Notes under the pieces: generated by a model
The model's database searches: none
What the model was told of the DNA's origin: nothing
Seen by the model: the letters and a program-made list of their open reading frames with translations, nothing else
Translations under genes and position numbers: made by a program
Shown here: one piece after another, positions 1 through 8,247 of the stretch
Layout of the letters: every line of letters starts with the position of its first letter
Numbering within the stretch: the first letter of the stretch is position 1
Assembly (NCBI GenBank): GCA_045540355.1
Contig: JAZQHB010000056.1
Location: forward strand, 1-64,000
Reading direction: 5' to 3'
Length of the DNA: 64,000 nt
Origin: RGIG2945 sp045540355
GTDB taxonomy: Bacteria; Bacillota; Clostridia; Oscillospirales; Acutalibacteraceae

Positions 1-996
1 TGTGAACTGATTGGGAAGAAGCATCTCATCGACAACGCCCTTAAACATATCGTTAAGCTGTGTAACGAGAGGCTGAGTTCTGTCGTATGTATATTCTTCA
101 ACAACATAGTTGGTATCAACAAGCAGATAGAGTTCGCCGCCATCAGCCTGATTTGATTCAACAGCATTTCTGATTGTGGTTTTGAGTTCGCTGTTAAGAA
201 GAGGAACGATAAGTCCATTGAGAACAGAGAAGATAACTTCATCAACACCTCTCTATGCGTTGTCGGTTGCGAGATTTACGGTGAAGCCGGGAAGGATGCC
301 TTCAAAGCCAACTTCGATTGCTTCGGGGCTGCCGGGTTCTGCACCGATCTGATGGTCGAGAGCATACTGTGCGATGCTGTCAAGTGTTGTACCCGTAGGC
401 ATCGGAACTTCATTCACGGGATGGAGGACATCCCAAAGTGTTTCCTTAAGGAATTTGGGAACGTCATCCACGATAATACGAAATTCAGGAGGAAGGAATC
501 CCTTAAGAATGCCCCAGTTGAAGTTCTTATTAACAATGTTCAGAAGACCATCTTCTGCACATCCTGCAAGGTATGCAACCAAACTCTGAATAACTTCCAT
601 ATCGCTGTGGTCGGAATCTGCACGGCGGATATCAGCGATTTCAGCTCTTGAATCTTCAAGAACGCCGAGGTCGCCAACGATAAGGTCACCGAAGAGCCAG
701 TTACCCGTAAGAGAGTAAATGGAGTTGAGCGCTGCATCCGTTGATCGGAGGTCAATGCTGCCGATAAGAGGAATATCAATGTAGATATCTTCTTTCTGAA
801 GCATAACATCGAGCTGATCAAGAAGAATTGAAGCCTTCTGTTCAAGCTCAAGCTCAACCTTGTCAATACTGTTATACTGATCGGTGATTGCCGAATCAAG
901 ATAATCGGCGTGATATGCTGATGCTGCGACGGACATAGTCCCCATCATCATCATAAAAGCAAGAAGTAAACTTATTATTCTAGTTGACTTTTTCAT
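1..996 (-). pseudogene. Secreted protein gene broken by an in-frame TAG; runs off the window
   Basis: From ATG at 996 a 247-residue frame starts with a clear signal peptide (MKKSTR, hydrophobic stretch, then ASA-Y) and stops at TAG 253-255. The same frame is open for 84 more codons down to base 1 (RGVDEVIFSVLNGL onward), with similar amino-acid character. I infer one longer extracellular protein cut by a nonsense change. TAG is an ordinary stop elsewhere in the window (for example at 7672-7674), so genome-wide recoding is unlikely. A good ribosome binding site (AGAAAGGA) precedes the start. Function is unknown; it resembles large secreted proteins of Ruminococcus-like genomes only in general style. 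A sequencing error or strain-specific truncation are alternatives. Confidence 0.6.
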
Positions 997-1207
997 ATCT
1001 TTTTCCTTTCTGCACCTAATATATAATGTATATATTTACGTGCGATAATCATTATATTTTTTTCTACTGACTTTTTCTTCGAGTAGAGTTTTTATTTTTA
1101 TCTATTACGCCCAAACAAGAAAATAAGGGATAAAGCCTAACCTTACTTTTCTTATTTGAAACGCAACACAAAAGATGCCGGATTTCGTTTTTTTGCGGTG
1201 CCAGCAA

Positions 1208-1855
1208 TTACTGATTAAATTCGTACTCCATTTCTTCGATATACTTATCTGCATCGGAAGCACTATTTAATCCGCCGTCTTTTGAAATCAAAGTAAGGCA
1301 AACAATTCGTTCCGCACTCTTGGTGATATAACAGTAAGCCTGTATATCAGAACCGTCATCATCAATATATGCAATGGAAAAGCGTTTCATATTCTGATTT
1401 CTGACTGTTACTTCTTCAATCTCGCCAACTTCAGCCGATGTTGCGGAATATGTTCTGTGTACCTTATCAACATACGCATCAAAGTCTGTTTCATCCTTGG
1501 GAGCGATAGAAGCTGAATGCTGAATTGTTCCTTCTTTGTTTTCGTATATAGGTTCTACACCACTATTTACGATTGAGAAATCGGGGTGAACTTTAGCTTC
1601 ATAAGCCGGTGTTTTTACATTTTCATCGTCGATGAAAACATAGTCGTCAGAAAGTACCTCTGTTACTTTGTTTCCTTCCTCATCTGTTTTCTCAACGATG
1701 AGATTTCCGTCAGCGTCCGATAACCACTGACCATTTTCATCGGTTGCTACCGCTACATCTCCACCTGAGGTGGTAACAGTAGGTTTTTGAACTTTGCAAG
1801 AAGCGAAGCACAAAATGCAAACGAGCAACAGAATTATGGGAGTAATTCTTTTCAC
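1208..1855 (-). CDS. Putative lipoprotein linked to the agr locus
   Basis: 215 residues with an N-terminal lipoprotein signal: MKRITP, a hydrophobic core and the lipobox FASC, giving Cys20 as the lipidated residue. The mature protein starts with an acidic, Thr/Gly-rich linker and then a globular domain without a family I recognise. The start is GTG at 1855, with AAAGGA about nine bases upstream. It lies 19 bases after the agrB stop on the same strand, so it is probably the third gene of the agrD-agrB operon and may be controlled by quorum sensing. It could be a surface accessory to autoinducer handling or simply a regulated product; the sequence does not decide. Confidence 0.7.
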   Translation of the reverse strand: MKRITPIILLLVCILCFASCKVQKPTVTTSGGDVAVATDENGQWLSDADGNLIVEKTDEEGNKVTEVLSDDYVFIDDENVKTPAYEAKVHPDFSIVNSGVEPIYENKEGTIQHSASIAPKDETDFDAYVDKVHRTYSATSAEVGEIEEVTVRNQNMKRFSIAYIDDDGSDIQAYCYITKSAERIVCLTLISKDGGLNSASDADKYIEEMEYEFNQ

Positions 1856-1874
1856 AATTTATCAGTCCTTTCTT

Positions 1875-2480
1875 TTACTTATTTGCCACGATGTTTCTTT
1901 GTATTGAAATCAGTAAATCGTGAATTAGCGTGGAGTGAAGCACTAAAGCTGTCAATACCAATCCAAATGACAACGAAACACCTACATTCACAGCAACGAA
2001 TTCATAAATCATAACTGCAAGAACAGTGATGATAGAGCTTAATGCTATTGATACACCTTTAAAAACCTTCTTTTCTTTATAACTCAATGGCTTGTTCGAT
2101 GACTCAATTGGAGAAGCAATCCATATTGTTAAATTTGAAACAAATAAAGTAATATAATAGGCTATATCGTTCTCCCACTTTGTGAAAATCCAAATGAGAA
2201 ATAGCATTGATGTAATTGCTGCAATAGATGTAAAATAACAACGAAGTGGGGTTTTTGCGTGAAGACCTCCTGCAAATCGCCTTACGAGCGAGAACGATAA
2301 AAACATCAGAAAACTTTCCAATGCCATACCAAAAATACAGCCAATGATAATGGCAGTTGAAAAATGCAAGATGCTTTGCAATAAGATTTCCAATGCGTAA
2401 ATGTAAAGTTCTTGCTTATCCCTCTCCAGTATGTTATTTTCGCACAACAAAGAGATTATTTTGCCTGAAATCCGATTCAT
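1875..2480 (-). CDS. agrB: AgrB-like accessory gene regulator protein (autoinducer peptide processing protease)
   Basis: 201-residue polytopic membrane protein. AgrB enzymes cut the AgrD precursor and cyclise it to a thiolactone autoinducer at the membrane. Family hallmarks are visible: RRFAGGLHAKTPLRCYF contains the conserved HAKT segment, with the catalytic His in GGLHA, and hydrophobic helices follow. The expected catalytic Cys is in the RCYF segment. The ATG at 2480 shares its A with the TGA of agrD (TGATG), implying translational coupling. The divergent kinase/regulator genes at 2838-4876 complete an agr circuit. Length matches the family. Confidence 0.9.
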   Translation of the reverse strand: MNRISGKIISLLCENNILERDKQELYIYALEILLQSILHFSTAIIIGCIFGMALESFLMFLSFSLVRRFAGGLHAKTPLRCYFTSIAAITSMLFLIWIFTKWENDIAYYITLFVSNLTIWIASPIESSNKPLSYKEKKVFKGVSIALSSIITVLAVMIYEFVAVNVGVSLSFGLVLTALVLHSTLIHDLLISIQRNIVANK

Positions 2481-2635
2481 CACTTTATGTGCTTAAATCC
2501 ATCCAAACCCTTTGGCGGTTCGGGCTGATTGAATACATAACAAGATGACGAGTTTGCACTAATTGTAAGAACAAGTGCCATGCAAGCAGTAATTGCAGGA
2601 GCGAATTTTGCGAGAAACTGTTTTATTCTTTTCAT
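2480..2635 (-). CDS. agrD: AgrD-like cyclic autoinducer peptide precursor
   Basis: A 51-residue ORF starting at ATG 2635, with a near-perfect ribosome binding site (GAGGAGGTGA) just upstream. It has the three AgrD parts: a basic, amphipathic leader (MKRIKQFLAKFAPAIT) with a hydrophobic run, a core around SSSCYVFNQPEPP, and a charged C-terminal tail (KGLDGFKHIK). Clostridial AgrD cores typically read Cys, four residues, then Q-P-E/K-x-P, as here. I predict a five-membered thiolactone ring CYVFN, possibly with a Ser tail in front. It is coupled to agrB. The exact mature peptide ends are inference. Confidence 0.88.
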   Translation of the reverse strand: MKRIKQFLAKFAPAITACMALVLTISANSSSCYVFNQPEPPKGLDGFKHIK

Positions 2636-2668
2636 TTATTCACCTCCTCGTACTTTGATTCAATTTTA

Positions 2669-2734
2669 ATGTAACACATTTATTTTTCTTTGTGGGAAAT
2701 TTAAGGAATTCGCCGTGTTTTTTGAGGAATTCGC
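2669..2734 (-). promoter_or_regulatory. agrD promoter with LytTR-type direct-repeat operator
   Basis: Two exact 9-bp direct repeats (GGAATTCGC on the + strand) at 2705-2713 and 2726-2734 are 21 bp apart, i.e. separated by 12 bp on one helix face. This is the architecture bound by LytTR regulators such as AgrA. On the minus strand they lie just upstream of a weak -35 region and an extended -10 (TACATT, 2669-2674, with TG upstream) driving agrD. The placement suits activation by the neighbouring response regulator. Confidence 0.7.
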
Positions 2735-2773
2735 TAATTTTTTTTTTAGATTCTTTAAAAATTTATAAAAAAG

Positions 2774-2802
2774 TTGAAAAAATCTGCATTAGATGATAAA
2801 AT
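2774..2802 (+). promoter_or_regulatory. Promoter for the agr response regulator/kinase operon
   Basis: TTGAAA at 2774-2779 and TAAAAT at 2797-2802 are separated by 17 bp, a good sigma-A type promoter reading toward the regulator ATG at 2838. It is divergent from the agrD promoter. Confidence 0.65.
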
Positions 2803-2837
2803 TACACAAAAAACTATAGAATTGGAAGTGAAAAAGG

Positions 2838-3548
2838 ATGAACATTGCAATTTGTGATGATGACTTAACCGTTGTTCAAGAAGTAGAAAGTTTGATAAAG
2901 AAATTTATGGACAAAAACGGTTATGATTATGAAACCTACACATTCAACTCTGGTAAAGAATTGCTTCGTTCAAATATTCAATTTGACATAGTATACATCG
3001 ACATAGAAATGCCGGAAATTAATGGGTTGGAAGTAAGTAAACAGCTTTTAAGAAAATATCCGCACATTACAATTCTAATAATCACCTCATATCCACATTA
3101 CCTTGATGATGCTATGGAATTAAATGTTTACCGCTATATCTCAAAACCGTTTGATGTTGAAAGATTTATCAGAAACTTGGAATATGCGTACAACAACTAT
3201 CTTAGAAGAAACAAACCCATTAAGATTAAATCAAACGATGAGATTAGCAAAATCAACTCCTCAGAAATAATCTATATTTCTATAGAAAATGAGAAAGTTT
3301 ATGTTCACACATACGATGAAGATATAAGAACAACAGAGAACTTTGGATATTGGCTTCGTGAACTTGATGGATTAAGTTTTTTCCAAGTACATCAAAGCTT
3401 TATTGTCAATCTTGCTTATGTAAAAAAAGTTACTAAAGGAAATGCCTTATTAATTTGTAAAGATAGATTTTTTGATGTTTGTGTTTCAACACGAAAATAC
3501 CCACTTTTCAAAAAGGCACTTCATAACTACATAGGAGGATTAAAATAA
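2838..3548 (+). CDS. agrA: AgrA-like LytTR response regulator
   Basis: 236 residues with two domains. Residues 1-120 form a receiver: acidic pocket ICDDD at the N-terminus, phospho-acceptor Asp in YIDIEMPEINGLEV, and Lys in YISKPF. Residues about 130-236 form a LytTR DNA-binding domain (IIYISIENEKVYVHT, FFQVHQSFIVNL). It should be phosphorylated by the kinase encoded next and bind the 21-bp-spaced repeats before agrD. It is read from its own promoter, and its TAA overlaps the kinase ATG by one base, so the pair is coupled. Paralogues regulate bacteriocins in some bacteria, but the agrBD partner supports AgrA. Confidence 0.9.
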   Translation: MNIAICDDDLTVVQEVESLIKKFMDKNGYDYETYTFNSGKELLRSNIQFDIVYIDIEMPEINGLEVSKQLLRKYPHITILIITSYPHYLDDAMELNVYRYISKPFDVERFIRNLEYAYNNYLRRNKPIKIKSNDEISKINSSEIIYISIENEKVYVHTYDEDIRTTENFGYWLRELDGLSFFQVHQSFIVNLAYVKKVTKGNALLICKDRFFDVCVSTRKYPLFKKALHNYIGGLK

Positions 3549-4876
3549 TGGCTTACAATGTATGTTACGCATTTATTTATTTGTTTGAAGTTCTTGCCTG
3601 CTTTATGTTTTTTGAAAACTTTTACCAACGAAAAGCATCTAAAATTAACTGCTTCATTGTTTATGCTCTTTCTTTTTTTGCTCTGTTTAGTGTGAACTTT
3701 GTTACAGTACCTTTTATAAATTTAATATCTTTTATTATATGTACTTGTTTGATAACTCTCATCTGCTACCAAGCCAAGATTAAGACCTGTATATTTACAA
3801 GTTTAATGCTGTCATTTTTTATGTTTATAACAGAAATAATAGTCCTGTATGCTTCTTCGTTTTTCTTGAATATCGAATTAGCGGCATACAAAAAAAGCCT
3901 TTTAACTTTAGTTACTCAATCGTCTTTGAGCAAACTTCTTTTCTTTATAGTAATATTTTTTGCATCAAAATTATTAAAAAACAAAGCAAACAAACAATCT
4001 CCAAACAAGTTCACAATCTTGCTTGGAATTTTGCCGTTAGCATCTATGTTAATGCTCCATATTCTATATTACTGGGGTGTTCTAACTTCGGATGTTTCTA
4101 ATCTTAATGCTGCTTTATCAGTATGTGCAATTCTTTTGTTGTTTGCTAATTTGTTTGTTTTCTACATTTATGAATTGGTTCAGAAAGCTAATACAGATAA
4201 AACTTTACACTATCTTGATAAACAAAAAAGTGAAATAAGTGCTGAATATTATGGATTACTCTCAAGAGAATACGAGAATTCCCGTATTTTGATTCACGAT
4301 ATTAAAAATCATCTTCGTTATATTGAAAACAAAACAAGCATCGGCAAACCTCAAGAAGTATTGGATTACATTGACGGAATAAGAGAAGATTTTGGACTGA
4401 ACGAAAGAGTCCGTTATAGCGGTAACGGTCTTATTGATGTTATTATTAACAGACACGCAAGTTACTGTAAAATGAATGGATTGAAGGTCGAAGTTGAAGC
4501 TTGTTGCTCAAGACTTGAATTTATGAGTGATAGCGATATTACATCACTTTTAGACAATCTATTCGACAATGCTATTGAAGCTGCAATGCAATCAACTAAC
4601 AAAAAAATTGTATTCTCTATGTATGTGAGAAACGATACATTTGTAGTTGTTTCCTTAATTAACAGTTGTGATACAGCTCCAAACAGTTCTAACGGGAAAC
4701 TTATTTCAAGCAAAAAGAATCTTGCATCACACGGATATGGAACTAAAAGTATTAAAAGAGTTGTTAATAAATATGACGGTGATTTTCAATGGTCTTATGA
4801 TGAGGAAAATTGTGAATTTGAAGCAAGAGCAATTCTTTTTGACAAGAACTTGGTAGAGCAAATCGAAACAAAATAA
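3548..4876 (+). CDS. agrC: AgrC-like GHKL sensor histidine kinase
   Basis: 442 residues. The first ~200 are a hydrophobic multi-pass sensor region (about six to seven membrane segments) expected to bind the cyclic peptide. A coiled linker leads to the dimerisation/phospho-acceptor helix, with the likely His in ILIHDIKNHLRY. The GHKL ATPase domain follows: N-box LLDNLFDNAIEAA and G-box HGYGTKSIKRVV. This is the AgrC/ComD arrangement. It is coupled to agrA and followed by a terminator at 4889-4925. Confidence 0.9.
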   Translation: MAYNVCYAFIYLFEVLACFMFFENFYQRKASKINCFIVYALSFFALFSVNFVTVPFINLISFIICTCLITLICYQAKIKTCIFTSLMLSFFMFITEIIVLYASSFFLNIELAAYKKSLLTLVTQSSLSKLLFFIVIFFASKLLKNKANKQSPNKFTILLGILPLASMLMLHILYYWGVLTSDVSNLNAALSVCAILLLFANLFVFYIYELVQKANTDKTLHYLDKQKSEISAEYYGLLSREYENSRILIHDIKNHLRYIENKTSIGKPQEVLDYIDGIREDFGLNERVRYSGNGLIDVIINRHASYCKMNGLKVEVEACCSRLEFMSDSDITSLLDNLFDNAIEAAMQSTNKKIVFSMYVRNDTFVVVSLINSCDTAPNSSNGKLISSKKNLASHGYGTKSIKRVVNKYDGDFQWSYDEENCEFEARAILFDKNLVEQIETK

Positions 4877-4888
4877 ATATATAATTTA

Positions 4889-4927
4889 CAAAACGCCCTC
4901 TTTCATTAACGAAAGAGAGCGTTTTGT
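4889..4927. terminator. Terminator after the agr kinase
   Basis: A long hairpin pairs AAAACGC-CTCTTTC with GAAAGAG-GCGTTTT, followed by a short T run. It closes the agrA-agrC transcript and may work in both directions. Confidence 0.75.
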
Positions 4928-5369
4928 TCCAATTTGATTAAAATAAAAAATTCGCAAATAATCTGATATACTTATGTCATATTTTAAGAAAGACTACACC
5001 CAAAAATTGCTTTTAAAAAATTTTCCTCTGTTCTGAACAATTCCAAATTACTTAATTTATTGATAACGGAGAATGTTCTAAAGTCATCTTGACATAATTA
5101 TCCTTTTGGAAAACCTCTCATTTTTTAGTGTGGGGTTTTCTTTTTGTTTAAAAGCAGAAAACACTTTAAATATCTAACGATGTTGCAATATAAGTCTACA
5201 ATGTTGCGGTGGCTATTGATTTTATATAAAAATTTGTATTAGATTAAATTAGAAATACTAGTTTAAAAACATTTTTAATGTATTTTTGCATCCTAAATCC
5301 GCAGTTTTGCACTTTCTATTGATTTTTTTAAGATAATTGTTTAAGTTAAAAGAAAAAAGGAGTGAGATT
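4928..5369. other. Gene-free AT-rich spacer with one terminator-like hairpin
   Basis: No ORF with a ribosome binding site was seen. The only structure noticed is a hairpin with arms GAAAACC (5109-5115) and GGTTTTC (5134-5140) followed by TTTTT, a plausible intrinsic terminator on the + strand. Whatever it terminates is not evident, so a small RNA between 4930 and 5145 is possible but unsupported. No convincing promoter for the gene at 5370 was identified. Confidence 0.45.
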
Positions 5370-6371
5370 ATGTTTGAAATGTTATGGCAAAAAATCACAT
5401 CGTTAGTTGTTTCATTTGTCTTGTGGATTGTCGGTTTATTTACGCCTGCCGTTCCTCCTCAACCCGTTGAACCTGATTATCCTATGCCACAGTATCAAGA
5501 TGAAGTTGTGGTTATTGGTGACAAATTCACAAATGGAATATTAGGCGATTCTGTTGGTAATACCAATGCAACATTTGATGAGCCGACAACTAAAATCATT
5601 TCTTCGTATGAAGCTTGGGTGTCATTTAAAAACGGCAAAAACGTTGCTCCTCTTGAAGAAGCTTTTCCCCACACACTAAACGAAGATTATTTTTCATCTA
5701 ATGTACTCGCTTTAATTGATGTTGCTTTGCCTTCAAGTTCTTATTTCGTTTGCGTTAGTGATGCCTATGATTTAGATGCAGATAATACCGTCAATGTTAC
5801 ATATCATTGTGTGGAAAATACTGCTATTGTATCTCTTGACGCTATAACTTATAACACCATTGCTGTATGTGTTTCGCATTGTGCAAAAACAGTAAACGCA
5901 ATTAAAGGTGAAAGTTATAAACTGCCTTGTATTCCAAGTGAAATGTATGGAAACAAATTTGCAAAAGTAAATTCTTCCGCACTGGAAGAAAGCGAATCAC
6001 TGTTGATAACTTCAAAATCTGAATGGAATACTTTTTGTGAGAAGGCTGAAATTGATACAAACAGTTTTCCGTTATCTAATCTTCAAATAAACCAATCATT
6101 TTTTGAGGAAAGCAATATTATTGCTGTAGCTGTTTATACAGAAGATAATACTACTGCTGAAATCAGTTGTTGTGATATTGAAAACGGTGCATGTGAATTT
6201 GGGTACTGTTTAGTATCAGAAACCGGACATACAACAAAAAGAGCGTGTGCAGAAATTATGTTTGCTGTAGTTGAAAAAAACTGCATTTCATTTGAAACTG
6301 TTGTTACTGAAATCAACTTACCATTTAATTTTGCAAATTCAATTAAACACAAGCAAATAACTCTTTGCTAA
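5370..6371 (+). CDS. Membrane-anchored exported protein of unknown function
   Basis: 333 residues from ATG 5370, chosen because AAGGAG sits seven bases before it; an upstream in-frame start lacks such a site. One hydrophobic segment (ITSLVVSFVLWIVGLF, residues ~9-25) is followed by a Pro-rich stretch (PAVPPQPVEPDYPMPQ) and a large outward-facing domain. The domain is mostly beta-like, with two related halves: EAWVSFKNGK near residue 80 and EWNTFCEKAE near residue 220. I recognise no family. AT-rich composition matches the agr region on its left, suggesting shared origin as accessory cargo. Confidence 0.65.
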   Translation: MFEMLWQKITSLVVSFVLWIVGLFTPAVPPQPVEPDYPMPQYQDEVVVIGDKFTNGILGDSVGNTNATFDEPTTKIISSYEAWVSFKNGKNVAPLEEAFPHTLNEDYFSSNVLALIDVALPSSSYFVCVSDAYDLDADNTVNVTYHCVENTAIVSLDAITYNTIAVCVSHCAKTVNAIKGESYKLPCIPSEMYGNKFAKVNSSALEESESLLITSKSEWNTFCEKAEIDTNSFPLSNLQINQSFFEESNIIAVAVYTEDNTTAEISCCDIENGACEFGYCLVSETGHTTKRACAEIMFAVVEKNCISFETVVTEINLPFNFANSIKHKQITLC

Positions 6372-6674
6372 ATCTTCACTTATAATTATGTTAAATCTGA
6401 CTTTACTCGATACGGATGCTACATATAGATGCTTTGTTCTCCCTTCAATATTTTCGATAATTATTGATGCAATTGTTTCAATTTTTAATCGCTAATAATG
6501 TTCTTAACTTGTGAGTAATAAATCACTCGTATTGGATTTTTGCAAAGATGTTTTCTACGCAAAAACTTTATGGATACTGCACATAAAGTAAAATAAAACT
6601 GGCATAAAGACGATATTTAATTAAAAGTGCAACAACAGCAAAACTCAAACCTTTTTAGAGTGATTTATTTTCTC
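6372..6674. other. Gene-free spacer, nothing recognised
   Basis: AT-rich DNA without a supported ORF, RNA gene or clear promoter. It ends in the strong terminator hairpin at 6675-6714. Confidence 0.4.
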
Positions 6675-6714
6675 GCCGGAGCTATCTTATGGACGGAGAT
6701 AGCTTCGGCTTTTT
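6675..6714 (+). terminator. Strong intrinsic terminator
   Basis: Arms GCCGGAGCTATCT and AGATAGCTTCGGC (13 bp, one G-T wobble) are followed by TTTTT. It insulates the gene starting at 6739, whose ribosome binding site follows within 15 bases of the T run, so it could also act as an attenuator. Confidence 0.8.
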
Positions 6715-6738
6715 AAAATACTATAGGAGTTGACTTTT

Positions 6739-7674
6739 ATGAAAAATAGAACTATCTGTTTTATTGGTCAAATTGATATTGGTGAAAATTCGTCCAAAAT
6801 CAAAATGCTATTGGCAAAGAATTTGATGAAGTTTATTTTAAACGGATACAAATGTATTTGTGTGGATGATCGGTTAGGTTTTGATGAACTCTCTTTTGAT
6901 ACAGTAGTAAAAATAAAAAAATTATATGTTGATTTATCACCCATAAAAATAATATTATACGAGGATACAAAGGGAACCGTCGTTAAACGTGATAAGGAAC
7001 AATACGAAAACTTTTGTGAACTTTCAAAAGAAGTAGATTTTCATAATTCTTTTTACGGAAGAACAAGAACAAAAAGTGCAAACAAAAAACATATACCTAT
7101 GATTGAAAGAAGTTCAATTTGTGTGACATATTTTAATGCCAATGCGGATGAAGAAACTCTGCGGTCATTAGGTTTTGCAAAACAACAAGGTTTGAAAATT
7201 CTAAATTTATACGATGAAATGAACAACGATGACTTACTTGTTGACCCTTGTAAATACGAGCTGTATTTTTATGAGTATGATTTTTTTGAAGAAAAAGAAA
7301 AGGTTGTTCCAAAATGGGATAGTAATCAAGCCGAAATATTTAATGAACTCGGTCTGAATAAATTTGTAAAAGACAGAAGCTACACACCAAAGAAAGTAAT
7401 AGAAAAAGACAAAATAACTTTCTTCAGATTGAAAGATAAACTCTCTCTGTATGCAAGGCAACATAAAGGTTCAATCTCTGCTGTTGTGAACACCGAAAAG
7501 TGGGAAGCAAGAATTGATGTTACCTTACCGTATTTCAGATGTGTTACAGTAGACGAGCATAATTTGATAAAGGATATAACATTAAATACAAAATGCTTTT
7601 CTATGCTTCCCTTAAAAGACGGTGGTGTTTTGTGGAGCATTATCATCCCTTATTTTGAAAACATCGAACAATAG
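6739..7674 (+). CDS. SLOG/DUF1273-like nucleotide-binding family protein
   Basis: 311 residues from ATG 6739 (TAGGAG upstream), ending in TAG. The first ~170 residues follow the DUF1273 (YpsA-type SLOG) plan: beta strand RTICFIGQ, helix, CICVDDRLGFDELSFD, a second strand IKIILYED, then RSSICVTYFNANADEETLRSLGFAKQQGLKILNLYDE. The usual glycine-rich ligand loop is degenerate. The C-terminal ~140 residues have no recognised family. SLOG domains bind nucleotide-derived ligands and occur in stress and defence systems. Assignment is by pattern only. It is convergent with the ICE operon. Confidence 0.55.
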   Translation: MKNRTICFIGQIDIGENSSKIKMLLAKNLMKFILNGYKCICVDDRLGFDELSFDTVVKIKKLYVDLSPIKIILYEDTKGTVVKRDKEQYENFCELSKEVDFHNSFYGRTRTKSANKKHIPMIERSSICVTYFNANADEETLRSLGFAKQQGLKILNLYDEMNNDDLLVDPCKYELYFYEYDFFEEKEKVVPKWDSNQAEIFNELGLNKFVKDRSYTPKKVIEKDKITFFRLKDKLSLYARQHKGSISAVVNTEKWEARIDVTLPYFRCVTVDEHNLIKDITLNTKCFSMLPLKDGGVLWSIIIPYFENIEQ

Positions 7675-7694
7675 CATCCTGCTTTCACTAAATT

Positions 7695-7816
7695 GGCAAG
7701 CAGTGCGAGTGTATGCACACTTGCTTAAAATCTCAAAAATTGTTTTGAGATTTTAAATGCTTGTTGGTGAATTATCTTCCCCAAACCCCTACAAAAAAAT
7801 CAAATAAATTTGATTT
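7695..7816. repeat. Cluster of inverted repeats; candidate oriT region
   Basis: Three inverted repeats lie close together: an imperfect one with arms GCAAGCAGTGC (7696-7706) and GCACACTTGC (7715-7724); a perfect one AAAATCTCAAAA (7727-7738) with TTTTGAGATTTT (7743-7754); and AAATCAAAT (7797-7805) with ATTTGATTT (7808-7816). The segment between the last two contains a C-rich stretch. The cluster sits at the end of the relaxase operon, where a transfer origin is plausible. The middle repeat could equally be a terminator for the SLOG-like gene. Confidence 0.35.
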
Positions 7817-7840
7817 GCTACGCTCCTGCGGAGCTAATAA

Positions 7841-7878
7841 AAAGAGAGGTTCCAACATTTCTGTTGAAATCTCTCTTT
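7841..7878. terminator. Bidirectional terminator between convergent genes
   Basis: A 17-bp near-perfect hairpin (AAAGAGAGGTTCCAACA with TGTTGAAATCTCTCTTT) with A and T runs on the two sides, directly after the stop of the leftward gene at 7887. Confidence 0.75.
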
Positions 7879-7886
7879 AGTGTTTT

Positions 7887-8144
7887 TTACAAAACAACTC
7901 GTTTTATCTCAAATAAGTTGCAATCATTTTCAAGGAAGAACTCATCTTCCAAAACATCTGCTATTGCTTCTGTCCATTCTTTTTGAGAAAAGAAAATTAT
8001 TGTTTCATTTCCTTCAGCATCCAAAGGAAGAAAATTTCCTATTTTTATTTTGTACTTGTATTCATCGTCAATCTTTTTTCTGTCTATAAGAATCTTAACC
8101 GTTTCTTCATCATTGTCACAAATTCTAACAACATAGTATCTCAT
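7887..8144 (-). CDS. Small ICE protein of unknown function
   Basis: 85 residues from ATG 8144, preceded by CAGGAGG; longer frames reach back into the relaxase gene but lack a site. The protein (MRYYVVRICDNDEETVKIL, FFSQKEWTEAIADVLEDEF) is acidic, soluble and without known motifs. It follows the relaxase after a terminator-like hairpin and may have its own promoter or be read through. Confidence 0.6.
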   Translation of the reverse strand: MRYYVVRICDNDEETVKILIDRKKIDDEYKYKIKIGNFLPLDAEGNETIIFFSQKEWTEAIADVLEDEFFLENDCNLFEIKRVVL

Positions 8145-8191
8145 AAAACCGCCTCCTGAAAAATTATAACTCATAGCTTTTTTGTTTGCAA

Positions 8192-8240
8192 CAAAAAAAT
8201 AAAACTCCGAACCACAGAGATAATCTGCAATTCGGAGTTT
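8192..8240 (-). terminator. Terminator after the relaxase gene
   Basis: Minus-strand hairpin with 10-bp arms at 8202-8211 and 8231-8240 (AAACTCCGAA/TTCGGAGTTT) followed by a T-rich tail (8192-8201). It ends the relaxase transcript eight bases after the stop. Confidence 0.75.
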
Positions 8241-8247
8241 CTCGTTT

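Noticed and set aside
1..996. Genome-wide TAG recoding
   Set aside because: Other genes, e.g. at 7674, end in TAG with normal lengths.
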